Of a stretch of DNA of 64,000 nt, positions 38,166 to 47,986 are shown piece after piece. Source of the DNA: Kyrpidia sp. (GTDB lineage Bacteria > Bacillota > Bacilli > Kyrpidiales > Kyrpidiaceae); assembly GCA_029960885.1 (NCBI GenBank), contig JASBVV010000002.1, forward strand, positions 1 to 64,000. The letters run 5' to 3'. The position numbers and the translations under genes were made by a program. The notes below the pieces were generated by a model that saw only the letters and a program-made list of their open reading frames with translations, did no database searches and had not been told where the DNA came from. Each line of letters starts with the position of its first letter. The first letter of the stretch is position 1.

Positions 38166-39004
38166 CCACCGCGTTGCTAGAAGCCCTGAACAAGAGGCGC
38201 CAACGGGGAGAGACGGCGTTCATCCCGTTTGTCACCCTCGGAGACCCGACGCTGGAGGTGACGGTGGAGGCGGTCCGTCGGCTGGTTCTGGCCGGCGCCG
38301 ACGCCGTGGAGATCGGCGTGCCCTATTCCGATCCCTTGGCGGATGGCCCAACGATCCAAGCGGCTTCGGAGCGGGCCCTTCGGGGCGGGTTTCAACTGCC
38401 CGATCTGTTTCGCTTGGGGCCGAATCTCCGGGAGGTGGCCGGGGAGGTTCCTCTCATCGCTTTCACCTATGCCAATCCGGTGTATCGCTGGGGGTGGGAG
38501 GCATTCCCGCGGGACTTGGCGAATTCTGGCTACACCGGACTGATCGTGCCGGATTTGCCCATGGAGGAAGCCGGTCCGTTGCGGGATGCGGCGGACCGGT
38601 CCGGGGTCGCCTTGGTCCCGTTGATCGCGCCCACCAGCCACCGGCGGATTCGGCGGATTTGCGAAACGGCCAGGGGATTCATTTATGCGGTGTCGTCCAC
38701 CGGGGTCACCGGGGTCAGGCAACGTCTGCCGGAAAAGCTCCCGAGGCTCATCGAGGACATCCGGCGGTACACCGATCTTCCGATCGGGGTTGGGTTCGGG
38801 ATCGGCAATCCGGAGACGGCGGCGGCGGTGGCCGAATGGGCGGACGCCGTGATCGTGGGGAGTGCGCTCGTGCGAAGATTGGCCGCGATTGCGGAGGATG
38901 GGAGAGAGCCCCAGGCCGTTCTGGACGATCTTGAGGTTTTCGCCCGCAGCTTGGCGGCCCCCCTGCGGGGGAAGGAGAAACGAGGCGATCGCCGCTGTGA
39001 GTGA
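38162..39004 (+). CDS. trpA: Tryptophan synthase alpha subunit
   Basis: [48 protein letters not shown]. Confidence 0.95.
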   Translation: MTTALLEALNKRRQRGETAFIPFVTLGDPTLEVTVEAVRRLVLAGADAVEIGVPYSDPLADGPTIQAASERALRGGFQLPDLFRLGPNLREVAGEVPLIAFTYANPVYRWGWEAFPRDLANSGYTGLIVPDLPMEEAGPLRDAADRSGVALVPLIAPTSHRRIRRICETARGFIYAVSSTGVTGVRQRLPEKLPRLIEDIRRYTDLPIGVGFGIGNPETAAAVAEWADAVIVGSALVRRLAAIAEDGREPQAVLDDLEVFARSLAAPLRGKEKRGDRRCE

Positions 39005-40118
39005 GGCACAAGCTGCCGCGGTTCATCGGATCGCGATAGTCGGATGCGGATTGATCGGCGGGTCTCTGGCCTTGGCATGGCAACGGGCCGGCGTGGCCGG
39101 AGAGATCATCGGCGTGGACTTGCGCATGGATCACCTCGAGGCGGCTTTGCGAATCGGCGCCATCGACCGGGCGCTGACCTTGGACGAAGCGATCGAAGAG
39201 GCCAATGTGGTGGTGCTGGCGGCGCCGGTCGGGGAATCGCTGATGTTGCTCAGGGACATCGCCCGGCATGGGCTGGCCGAGGGGACGCTCGTCACCGATG
39301 TCGGCAGCACCAAGCGTGCGATCTGCGAAGAGGCGCTGGCCGTGTTGCCCAAAGGCGTGTCGTTTATCGGCGGTCATCCCATGGCCGGTTCGGAGAAATC
39401 GGGTATACGATCGGCTTCGCCGCGGTTGTTTGAAAATGCGGTGTACGTGCTGACTCCGCATCAGGATGAGGGGCCCGACATGAAGGAACGGGCCCGAAAA
39501 CTGGTCGCGGCCACCGGCGCCCAGGTCCTGCTCATGGATCCCGAGCGACACGACCGGCTGGTGGCGGCGGTCAGTCACCTGCCCCACGTGGTGGCTGCCC
39601 AATTGGTCCTCCAGGTGGCGGAGTTGGGCGAATCGGATCCGTTGTATCCCGTGCTGGCCGCAGGGGGGTTTCGCGATGTGACCCGGGTGGCTTCGGGTCA
39701 TCCGGTGATGTGGCGGGATATTCTGCTGACCAACGGGGACCGGATCCGGCCGCTTCTCGAACGCTGGCAGGCCCAGATTCACGAGTTGCTCGTGTGGATC
39801 GATCGCCGGGACGGAGAGGCGCTGGAGTCGTTTTTCCGGCGGGCGGCCGACTGGCGCGACGCCCTGCCGGTGCGGGGACGGGGGGCCATTCGCCCGGCGT
39901 ACCAGTGTACCGTCGACGTTCCCGATGAACCGGGCATCATCGGGCGGATCGCCACGATGCTCGGAGAAGCCGGGATCAACCTGCGAAATATTGGGATTCT
40001 GGAAAGCCGGGAGGAAGAGGACGGCCAATTGATCCTGACGTTCGGCACCGAAATGGAGCGGGACGAGGCGTTGCGGTTGCTGGAGTCCCGGGGATTCACC
40101 GTGAATCTGCGGATGTAA
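38997..40118 (+). CDS. tyrA: Prephenate dehydrogenase with C-terminal ACT domain
   Basis: RIAIVGCGLIGGSLALAWQ, GHPMAGSEKSGIRSASPRLFENA; ACT region DEPGIIGRIATMLGEAGINLRNIGI. GTG start 38997. Confidence 0.92.
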   Translation: MSEAQAAAVHRIAIVGCGLIGGSLALAWQRAGVAGEIIGVDLRMDHLEAALRIGAIDRALTLDEAIEEANVVVLAAPVGESLMLLRDIARHGLAEGTLVTDVGSTKRAICEEALAVLPKGVSFIGGHPMAGSEKSGIRSASPRLFENAVYVLTPHQDEGPDMKERARKLVAATGAQVLLMDPERHDRLVAAVSHLPHVVAAQLVLQVAELGESDPLYPVLAAGGFRDVTRVASGHPVMWRDILLTNGDRIRPLLERWQAQIHELLVWIDRRDGEALESFFRRAADWRDALPVRGRGAIRPAYQCTVDVPDEPGIIGRIATMLGEAGINLRNIGILESREEEDGQLILTFGTEMERDEALRLLESRGFTVNLRM

Positions 40119-40162
40119 GGGAACGAGGCCGTATCCCGGACGTGCGCATGGAGGTGAGGGGC

Positions 40163-41467
40163 ATGCGGCTGATCGTAGAACCGGCGACGGCCTTGAAGGG
40201 ACAAGCCCGGGTGCCGGGGGACAAATCGATCTCCCACCGCGCGGTGATGTTCGCCTCGCTGGCCGAGGGGGTATCCCGGGTGGAAGGGTTTCTCTTGGGC
40301 GCGGACTGTCTGAGGACTGTCGCGTGCATGCGGGCCCTCGGGGTGTCTGTGGATCTCGATGGAGATGCGGTGGTTGTTCACGGGGTCGGTTTGCAAGGAT
40401 TGCAGGAACCCGAGGATATTCTCGATGTGGGAAACTCCGGAACCACCATCCGCCTGCTGCTGGGCCTTTTGGCCGGGCAGACCTTTCACTGTTGTTTGAC
40501 GGGCGACGAGTCAATCCGGAGACGGCCCATGGCCCGGGCGGCCAAACCGTTGCGCAGTATGGGGGCCCGGATCGACGGCCGAAAAGATGGGGATCTCGCG
40601 CCCCTATCCATCCGGGGCGGGGACCTGCGGTCCATCAAATATCAGATGCCCGTGGCCAGTGCCCAGGTCAAGTCCGCGGTGCTTCTGGCCGGTCTTTTTG
40701 CTTCGGGGGTCACCGGGGTGAAGGAACCCGTCCCGTCCCGAGATCATACCGAACGGATGTTGCAGGCCCTCGGGGCCCCGTTGTCCAGAAGGAGCGGATT
40801 CACGGAAATCGGCCGGCCGGCCCGGCTGCGTCCCCTGGACATCCGAATTCCCGGGGACCTGTCCTCCGCGGCCTTTCCTTTGGTCGCGGGATTGATCGTC
40901 CCCGGAAGCGAAATCGTCCTCGAGGAGGTGGGGGTGAACCCGACCCGTACCGGCATCCTCGATGCGCTCGGCGCCATGGGCGCCCGGATTGCCGTGGAAC
41001 CCCGGGAGGACCAGGCCGGGGAACCCACCGCCCGGATCGTCGTTCGCTCGCTCCCTCTCGTCGGCACTCGGGTCGCCGGCGCCGCCATCCCCCGGTTGAT
41101 CGACGAGATTCCCATCCTCGCCGTGGCGGCGGCCGCGGCCGAAGGCGTGACCGAAATTCGAGACGCCGCGGAGCTTCGCCTGAAGGAAACGGACCGCATC
41201 CGCACCGTGGCCGAGGAACTTCGCAAATTCGGAGTCAGGATCGCGGAGTTGGAGGACGGGTTAATCATTGAAGGCGGAGGCCCCCTGAAAGGGGCGCACT
41301 GCCGGAGCCACGGCGATCACCGGATTGCGATGGCCATGGCGGTGGCCGGACTGGCGGCCGAAGGGGAAACGGTGGTGGAGGGATGGGAGGCGGCGGATGT
41401 CTCTTTCCCGGGATTCGTCGATCTTCTCGTCTCCCTCGGAGCTCGAGTCCGGATCGAAGAAGATTGA
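40163..41467 (+). CDS. aroA: 3-phosphoshikimate 1-carboxyvinyltransferase
   Basis: VPGDKSISHRAVMFASLAEG, LDVGNSGTTIRLLLG, LRLKETDRI. Confidence 0.95.
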   Translation: MRLIVEPATALKGQARVPGDKSISHRAVMFASLAEGVSRVEGFLLGADCLRTVACMRALGVSVDLDGDAVVVHGVGLQGLQEPEDILDVGNSGTTIRLLLGLLAGQTFHCCLTGDESIRRRPMARAAKPLRSMGARIDGRKDGDLAPLSIRGGDLRSIKYQMPVASAQVKSAVLLAGLFASGVTGVKEPVPSRDHTERMLQALGAPLSRRSGFTEIGRPARLRPLDIRIPGDLSSAAFPLVAGLIVPGSEIVLEEVGVNPTRTGILDALGAMGARIAVEPREDQAGEPTARIVVRSLPLVGTRVAGAAIPRLIDEIPILAVAAAAAEGVTEIRDAAELRLKETDRIRTVAEELRKFGVRIAELEDGLIIEGGGPLKGAHCRSHGDHRIAMAMAVAGLAAEGETVVEGWEAADVSFPGFVDLLVSLGARVRIEED

Positions 41468-41506
41468 AAAAGCACCCCGGGGTCATCCCCCGAGGTACGC
41501 TTTTTT
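41466..41506. terminator. Bidirectional terminator shared by aroA (+) and livF (-)
   Basis: AAAAAGC-ACC-CGGGG / CCCCG-GGT-GCTTTTTT hairpin, overlapping the livF stop. Confidence 0.75.
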
Positions 41507-42187
41507 GACCTCTTCGCTCTGGGCCAGTTCCGCCGAGGATCCGCTCAATTTGATTTGGCCGGTTTCCAGAACATATGCCCGATTGGCGACCGAGAGCGCC
41601 ATGTGGGCGTTCTGCTCCACCAGCAGGATGGTCGTTCCCGCCCGGTTGATCTCCCCGATGATCTGAAAAATCTCCTGGACCAGGATCGGGGCCAGCCCCA
41701 TGGAAGGCTCATCCAGGAGCAGCAGTCGGGGGCGGGCCATCAGCGCCCGCCCGATGGCCAGCATCTGCTGCTCGCCCCCGGAAAGGGTGCCGGCCAGTTG
41801 CTTGCGCCGTTCCTGCAAGCGGGGAAAGCGGCTGTATACCATTTCCAGGTCCTTTTGAACGCCCGCTTTGTCCTTTCGCAGATACGCCCCCATCTCCAAG
41901 TTTTCTTCGACGCTCATGGTGGCGAAAACCCGGCGCCCCTCCGGGACCTGGGAGATGCCCAAACGAACGATCTCTTTGGCCGGGGTTTTGATCACCGAAC
42001 GGCCTTCGAACTGCACGTCGCCGCTCCGGGGCGTGATCAGTCCGGAAATGGTCCGCAGCAGCGTGGTCTTTCCCGCACCGTTGGCCCCGATGAGGGTGAC
42101 GATCTCGCCCGGGCCGACGGTGAGGGAAATGTTTTTCAGGGCGTGAATGACCCCGTAATACACGTTCAAATCCCGCACGTTCAACAT
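41483..42187 (-). CDS. livF: Branched-chain amino acid ABC transporter ATP-binding protein LivF
   Basis: GANGAGKTTLLRTISGL, LSGGEQQMLAIGRALM, LLLDEPSMGLAPILVQEIF. Confidence 0.93.
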   Translation of the reverse strand: MLNVRDLNVYYGVIHALKNISLTVGPGEIVTLIGANGAGKTTLLRTISGLITPRSGDVQFEGRSVIKTPAKEIVRLGISQVPEGRRVFATMSVEENLEMGAYLRKDKAGVQKDLEMVYSRFPRLQERRKQLAGTLSGGEQQMLAIGRALMARPRLLLLDEPSMGLAPILVQEIFQIIGEINRAGTTILLVEQNAHMALSVANRAYVLETGQIKLSGSSAELAQSEEVKKAYLGG

Positions 42188-42954
42188 TACGAGGTCACCT
42201 CCCCGAGATATGCCTCAATGACTTTCGGATTGGAACGGATTTCTTCGGGGGTGCCCTGGGCGATCACCGTGCCGTGGTCCAGAACGTAGATCCGTTCGCA
42301 GATCCCCATGACCAAAGACATGTCGTGCTCGATCAACAGAATGGTCAGGGAGAATCGTTCCCGAATGAAGCGGATGAGCTCCATCAACTCTCGGGTTTCC
42401 TGGGGGTTCATCCCGGCCGCCGGTTCGTCGAGCAAAAGGAGCCTGGGCTGAGTGGCCAGAGCCCTGGCGATTTCCAGCCGCCGCTGTTCTCCGTAGGGCA
42501 GATTTTTCGCCATCTCGTCTTTCTTGCCCTCCAAGTGGAAGATGGACAAGAAGGCCATGGCTTTGTCCTCAATCTCCCGTTCGCCGCGAAAATGGTTCGG
42601 CAACCGGAGAATCGACGAAAACACCCCGTGCCGGACATGGTTGTGATAGGCGATTTTCACGTTGTCCAGCACCGTCATGTCGCTGAACAGGCGGATGTTT
42701 TGAAAGGTCCTCGCGATTCCCGCTTTGTTGATCCGCCACGGCGCCCGCCCCACCAGCGACTCACCGTCGAATTGGATCCGGCCTTCGGAGGGCGCGTACA
42801 CCCCGGTGAGAAGGTTGAAAATGGTGGTCTTGCCCGCTCCGTTGGGGCCGATCAATCCCACCAATTCCCCTTGATTCAAATGGAGGGAAACCCCGGAAAC
42901 GGCTCGCAGTCCGCCGAATACACAGGTCACCCGATCCATTTCAAGGAGCGGCAT
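42187..42954 (-). CDS. livG: Branched-chain amino acid ABC transporter ATP-binding protein LivG
   Basis: GPNGAGKTTIFNLLTG, LPYGEQRRLEIARALA, LLLDEPAAGMNPQET. Confidence 0.93.
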   Translation of the reverse strand: MPLLEMDRVTCVFGGLRAVSGVSLHLNQGELVGLIGPNGAGKTTIFNLLTGVYAPSEGRIQFDGESLVGRAPWRINKAGIARTFQNIRLFSDMTVLDNVKIAYHNHVRHGVFSSILRLPNHFRGEREIEDKAMAFLSIFHLEGKKDEMAKNLPYGEQRRLEIARALATQPRLLLLDEPAAGMNPQETRELMELIRFIRERFSLTILLIEHDMSLVMGICERIYVLDHGTVIAQGTPEEIRSNPKVIEAYLGEVTS

Positions 42955-43921
42955 GTCCGTCCCTCCTTCTTCCCAGTCCGATGGAAGAAAGTCGAAACTC
43001 TTTCGTTCCCATCAGCCCCTGGGGCCGGAAAATCATGATGAGGATGAGGATCAGGGAGTAGATCACCATCTGCCACTGTGGATAATCCTGAAGCAGCGCG
43101 GTGATGAGTGTCAGAACCACCGCTCCGAGGATGGATCCCGTGATGCTGCCCAGTCCCCCCAACACCACGATCACCAAGATATTAAAGCTCTGCAAAAACC
43201 CATAAGACGTGGGTTTGATGAAATAGAAGGTGTGAGCGGCCAGTGCGCCGGCCAGCCCGGCGAACAGGGCGCCGATGGTAAACGCCAACACTTTGTAATA
43301 CGTGACATTGATCCCCATCATCTCCGCCGCGACTTCATTTTCCCGCACGGCGATACAAGCCCGTCCGTGCCGGGATCGGACAAAATTGGCAATCACCGCC
43401 ACAGTAATCAGGGCCGCAAAATACAGCCAGGTGAAGTTGGTTTCCTTGTGGACCGTCATGCCCGCCGCGCCCCCGACATATTGCAGATTGATCAGGACCA
43501 CTTGGATAATCTGCCCAAAGCCCAGGGTGGTGATGGCCAGATAGTCGCCTTTGAGCCGGAGGGTGGGGATGCCGATCAGAAGACCGATGAAAGCGGTGAA
43601 CACACAGGCGACGAGCAGGGCCGCCGGGAACGGCAGGTGCATCTTGGCCGTCATGACGGCGGAGGTGTAGGCGCCCACGCCGGCGAACCCGGCGTGACCG
43701 ATGGAAAACTGCCCGGTGAAGCCGTTGATGAGGTTGAGACTCACGGCCAGGATTACATTGAGACACATTTGATACACGATCAGCGACATGTACGAATCGA
43801 TGACGCCGGAGTCGATCAAAAGGCCCAGTACGGCGTAAAGAACCAGCCCCGCGGCAATCCATACCCAAAACGTCCATCGGCTCGATTTGGCCGCGCGTCC
43901 ATTTGCGTTCATTCCCGTCAC
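42941..43921 (-). CDS. livM: Branched-chain amino acid ABC transporter permease LivM
   Basis: LNLINGFTGQFSIGHAGFAGVGAYTSAVM, LRLKGDYLAITTLGFGQI. Confidence 0.92.
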   Translation of the reverse strand: MTGMNANGRAAKSSRWTFWVWIAAGLVLYAVLGLLIDSGVIDSYMSLIVYQMCLNVILAVSLNLINGFTGQFSIGHAGFAGVGAYTSAVMTAKMHLPFPAALLVACVFTAFIGLLIGIPTLRLKGDYLAITTLGFGQIIQVVLINLQYVGGAAGMTVHKETNFTWLYFAALITVAVIANFVRSRHGRACIAVRENEVAAEMMGINVTYYKVLAFTIGALFAGLAGALAAHTFYFIKPTSYGFLQSFNILVIVVLGGLGSITGSILGAVVLTLITALLQDYPQWQMVIYSLILILIMIFRPQGLMGTKEFRLSSIGLGRRRDGHAAP

Positions 43922-44800
43922 CTACACTTTCTCCCGGGCGTGCTTGCCGAAGAGGCCTTCGGGTTTGATGAGGAGGATGAGAATCAGCAGGGCGAACGCA
44001 ACGGCGTCCCGCCACAGGGAGAACCCCAGGGATTGGACCAAAGTTTCGATCAGCCCCAAAACCAGACCGCCCACCATGGCACCGGGAATGATGCCGATGC
44101 CGCCGAGCACCGCGGCGATGAACGCCTTCAGGCCAGGCATGATGCCCATGAGCGGATCGATGGCGCTGTAATATGCCCCGTACACCACCCCCGCCGCGGC
44201 GGCCAGGGCGGAGCCGATGGCGAAGGTGAACGAAATGGTGCGGTCGACATCGATGCCCATGAGTTGGGCGGCCTCGGGGTCGTAGGCCACCGCCCGCATG
44301 GCCTTGCCGATTTTTGTGCGATGGACGATGTACTGGAGAATGACCATCATAACCACCGTCAGGGCGATGATGCCGATCTGTTTCGTGCTGACGGTGACAC
44401 CGCCGAGGTTGAACGCGGTGTCCGGCAACATGTTCGGATAGCCCCGGGCCTGGGCTCCCACCGTGATGATTCCGGCGTTCTCGAGAAACAGCGAGACGCC
44501 GATGGCCGTGATCAACGCCGCGATCCGGGTGGATTTGCGCAACGGACGATAAGCAAACCGTTCGATCACGACCCCGAGGACGGCGCAGGCCGCCATGGAA
44601 ACGACCAGGGAACCGAAGAAGCCCAGGTGCAGCCCGGTGTACGAAAAGTACGCCACAAAGGCTCCCGCCATGAACACGTCGCCGTGGGCGAAGTTGATCA
44701 ATTTGATGATCCCGTACACCATGGTATAGCCCAGGGCGATCAGGGCATAAATGCTGCCCACGGACAGGCCGTTGATCAACTGCTGGATAAATGTCGTCAT
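43922..44800 (-). CDS. livH: Branched-chain amino acid ABC transporter permease LivH
   Basis: QQLINGLSVGSIYALIALGYTMVYGIIKLINFAHGDVFM. Confidence 0.93.
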   Translation of the reverse strand: MTTFIQQLINGLSVGSIYALIALGYTMVYGIIKLINFAHGDVFMAGAFVAYFSYTGLHLGFFGSLVVSMAACAVLGVVIERFAYRPLRKSTRIAALITAIGVSLFLENAGIITVGAQARGYPNMLPDTAFNLGGVTVSTKQIGIIALTVVMMVILQYIVHRTKIGKAMRAVAYDPEAAQLMGIDVDRTISFTFAIGSALAAAAGVVYGAYYSAIDPLMGIMPGLKAFIAAVLGGIGIIPGAMVGGLVLGLIETLVQSLGFSLWRDAVAFALLILILLIKPEGLFGKHAREKV

Positions 44801-44822
44801 GGTGCCCCCTCTTTCACACGGT

Positions 44823-44844
44823 AAAGGGGGGTTTCCCCCCCTTG
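44823..44844 (-). terminator. Intercistronic G/C hairpin between livK and livH
   Basis: AAGGGGGG / CCCCCCTT inverted repeat downstream of livK. Confidence 0.45.
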
Positions 44845-44881
44845 CGCGACATCAATGGAACGGCCCCCCGAATCCGGGCGA

Positions 44882-46057
44882 TCACGTGGTCGGTTGAATC
44901 TTGGTCCGGAACACCTGTTTCCCGTCTTTCATCTCAATGACCACCGCGGCTTTCACCGGGTTGTGGTACCGGTCGATGGACATAGTCCCCGTGATGGCGT
45001 CGAAGCTTTTCGTCTGGGCCAGGGCGTCTTTGATCTTGACCGGATCGGCGGATCCAGCCCGTTTGATGGCGTCGGCCACCAGACGCACCGTGTCATAACC
45101 CAAGGCGGCAAAACCATCCGGCTTCCGGTTGTATTTTGCCTGGAATTTTTTGACGAAGTCCTGAATCCTTGGATCCGGATCGTCGGACGAGTAATGGTTC
45201 GTGAAAAACACATGGTTGGTGTTCTGTGCGCCGGCGATCTGGACCAGGGTATCCGAATCATATCCGTCCCCGCCGAGGATCGGTTGGTTCATCCCGAGTT
45301 CCCGGGCTTGCTTGATGATCTTGCCCACGTCCTGATAATAGTTCGGAACGTATAACAGATCCGGGTTCAGGCCTTTGATTCGGGTCAGGGTCGTGCGGAA
45401 GTCGGAGTCGGTGGATGTGTAGGATTCAGAGCCGATGATCTTGCCGCCCTGTTTTTCAAATTCCTTTTTGAAGGCGTCGGCCAGTCCTTTGGCGTAGTCG
45501 CTGTCGTTGGCGACATACAGGACGGCCGTCTTCGCCTTGAGATCCTTGATGGCGAAATCGGCGCCGACCGTGCCCTGGAACGGGTCGATGAAGCAGGTTC
45601 GGAAGGCGAAATCGTTCACCTTGCCCGTGCTTTCATCGACGGTGATCTTCGCCGCCGTCCCCGTGGGCGTAACAATCGGGATCTTCGCGTCGGTGGCCAC
45701 GTTCAGCTCCGCCATGGTGTTGCCGGTGGTGGCCGGGCCCAATATTGCGACAACTTTTTGTTCAATTAATTTTTGCGCAATGGTCGTTGACTGGGTGGTG
45801 TCGGATTGGTTGTCCAGAGCGATCAACTGCAACTGCTTCCCGAGGACCCCTCCGGTCTGGTTGATCTCGTCCACCGCCAACTGCATGCCGTCCCGCGCCG
45901 AGCTCCCGTATGCCGACACCTGTCCCGACAGTTCGAGGTTGGCGCCTAATTTAATGGTGTCGCCGGAACCTCCGCCCGCGGTGCCCGAGCCCGAACCGCA
46001 GGCCGAGAGCAGCGCGCCGCCCAAAAGCAGCGCCGTCACCACTGACAATGGCTTTTT
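44882..46057 (-). CDS. livK: Branched-chain amino acid ABC transporter substrate-binding lipoprotein
   Basis: Lipobox LLSAC; KLGANLELSGQVSAYGSSARDGMQLAVDEINQTGGVLGKQLQLIALDNQSD. Confidence 0.9.
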   Translation of the reverse strand, partial: KKPLSVVTALLLGGALLSACGSGSGTAGGGSGDTIKLGANLELSGQVSAYGSSARDGMQLAVDEINQTGGVLGKQLQLIALDNQSDTTQSTTIAQKLIEQKVVAILGPATTGNTMAELNVATDAKIPIVTPTGTAAKITVDESTGKVNDFAFRTCFIDPFQGTVGADFAIKDLKAKTAVLYVANDSDYAKGLADAFKKEFEKQGGKIIGSESYTSTDSDFRTTLTRIKGLNPDLLYVPNYYQDVGKIIKQARELGMNQPILGGDGYDSDTLVQIAGAQNTNHVFFTNHYSSDDPDPRIQDFVKKFQAKYNRKPDGFAALGYDTVRLVADAIKRAGSADPVKIKDALAQTKSFDAITGTMSIDRYHNPVKAAVVIEMKDGKQVFRTKIQPTT

Positions 46058-46297
46058 CATGGTTCGACCCCCTTGAAGGAAGAGCTGAATATATAACAAC
46101 CTTAATCATACAGCACTAGGAGATGAAAATGCAGTGCCGCAAGCGGGCGAGATTCTGAGAAAACTGCGCATCTCCGAACCATTTCTCGTCCTATCCGCGG
46201 ATTTTCATGGATTCCGCCGGCATCCGCTATGTTTGAATACATGATGGGTCGAGTACACATCCTAAAGTGGGAGTGGTGTGTCAAGGAGGGGACGGAT

Positions 46298-47986
46298 TTG
46301 TTGCAGGTTTCAACCGGCTGGCCGCGGGGGCCGCTGTGGATCGGCACCGAGCGCAAAATCTGGTGTTATATGGACCATCCGAAATCGGCCGAAGCGGTTC
46401 GGGTCCTTTCCGTGACGGCCGAATTGATGAAAACGCCGCCCCGGGTGCATGAATATCGGCTCACCGAACTGAGCCTTTGGCACGCTTGCGCCTTGGGCTG
46501 GGAGGCCCGGGACGTCTTGGACGCCCTGCGCGGGTACTCCATGGGGTCGATGCCTTTTGCCGTACAGGAGTGGATCGTGCAAACCATGGAGCGATGGGGC
46601 GGGTTGATATTATCCCGGTCCGGTGGCCGATATGTGTTGGCGGCCCGCCGGCCCGTTCCGCCGGAAGTCCGACGGGTGATTGAAGCATGCGGGCTTTCGG
46701 GAGCGAACGGCCGGTGGACGGTGCCGGCCCGATTGCGCGGCGAAGTGAAGCGTCGCCTGTTGTCGACGGGGTATCCGGTGTTGGATACGGCGGGATACGT
46801 TCCAGGTGAGCCGCTCGACGTGGAGTTGCGTACCAGCGGGTCATTCGCCCTGCGCCCGTATCAAGAGCAGGCCGTGGAATCGTTTTTTGACGAAGCGCGC
46901 CACGGGGGGAGTGGCGTGGTGGTGCTTCCGTGCGGATCGGGGAAGACGGTGGTGGGTTTGGCGGCGATGGCCCGATGCCGGCAGCACACCTTGATTTTGA
47001 CGTCCACCACCACCGCGGCCCATCAGTGGCGGCGGGAAATCCTCGATAAGTGCGAGATCGATCCCGATGCGGTGGGCGTGTACGCCGGCGGCGACAAACG
47101 GGTCAGACCGGTCACGATTTCCACATACACCATGATGACCTGGAAGAATTCCAGGAACGCGATGCCCCACCTCCGGGCGCTGTCCCGCCGGCCCTGGGGA
47201 TTGATCATCTACGATGAAGTTCATCTGGTTCCCGCGCCGGTTTTTCGTTTTTCCGCTTCGGTCCAGAACTGCCGACGGCTGGGCTTGACGGCCACTCTGG
47301 TGCGGGAGGACGGACGGGAAAGAGAGGTGTTCAGCCTCATCGGCCCGAAATGTTTCGATCTTCCCTGGCGTATTGTGGAAGAAGACGGGTGGATTGCCAA
47401 AGCCCGGTGTTTTGAATTGCGCGTTCCCCTCGACCCGAAGGTGCGGGAGGCGTACCGTCGAGGCGGGTCCCGGGAACGGTGGCGAATGGCCGCGACCAAC
47501 CCGCGAAAACTGGAGGTCGCCCAAGCGTTGATCGAACGGTATCGCGGCACGCCGGTGCTGGTGATCGCCCATTATCTCGAACAACTTCGCGATCTGGCCG
47601 AGAGGTGCGGCGCCCGGGCGGTCACCGGGGAGACGCCCGAGCCAGCCCGGCGGGCGGCTTATGAAGCATTTCGGCGGGGGGAGATCCCGGTGCTGTTTCT
47701 TTCCCGGGTGGCCAACACCGCCGTGGACTTGCCGGATGCCCGGGTGGCCATCGAGTTGTCCGGGAATTTTGGATCGAGGCAAGAAGAGGCCCAGCGCCTG
47801 GGGCGAATCCTTCGTCCCAAACGGGACGGCGGGGAAGCCCGCCTGTATCTCTTGGTCAGCGAAGACACGGAAGAAGTGGAGTCGGCGGCCCGGCGGAGGC
47901 AGTTCCTGGCGGAGCAAGGATACGAATACCGGATCGTGCCGGTGGCGGGAGGGGCGGAGTATGCGATTAACGGAGTGCCTCAATGA
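46298..47986 (+). CDS. XPB/Ssl2 (ERCC3)-type SF2 helicase
   Basis: LRPYQEQAVESFF, VVVLPCGSGKTVVGLAAM (Walker A), IIYDEVHLVPAPVFR (DEVH), RRLGLTATLVREDGRE; TTG start with AAGGAGGGG upstream. Confidence 0.85.
   Translation: MLQVSTGWPRGPLWIGTERKIWCYMDHPKSAEAVRVLSVTAELMKTPPRVHEYRLTELSLWHACALGWEARDVLDALRGYSMGSMPFAVQEWIVQTMERWGGLILSRSGGRYVLAARRPVPPEVRRVIEACGLSGANGRWTVPARLRGEVKRRLLSTGYPVLDTAGYVPGEPLDVELRTSGSFALRPYQEQAVESFFDEARHGGSGVVVLPCGSGKTVVGLAAMARCRQHTLILTSTTTAAHQWRREILDKCEIDPDAVGVYAGGDKRVRPVTISTYTMMTWKNSRNAMPHLRALSRRPWGLIIYDEVHLVPAPVFRFSASVQNCRRLGLTATLVREDGREREVFSLIGPKCFDLPWRIVEEDGWIAKARCFELRVPLDPKVREAYRRGGSRERWRMAATNPRKLEVAQALIERYRGTPVLVIAHYLEQLRDLAERCGARAVTGETPEPARRAAYEAFRRGEIPVLFLSRVANTAVDLPDARVAIELSGNFGSRQEEAQRLGRILRPKRDGGEARLYLLVSEDTEEVESAARRRQFLAEQGYEYRIVPVAGGAEYAINGVPQ

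Noticed and set aside
38748-40514. 588-aa minus-strand ORF
   Set aside because: Antisense to trpA, tyrA and aroA; no recognisable family.
42953-44824. 623-aa plus-strand ORF
   Set aside because: Antisense to livM/livH, which have clear family signatures; His/Asp/Gln-rich composition indicates a shadow frame.
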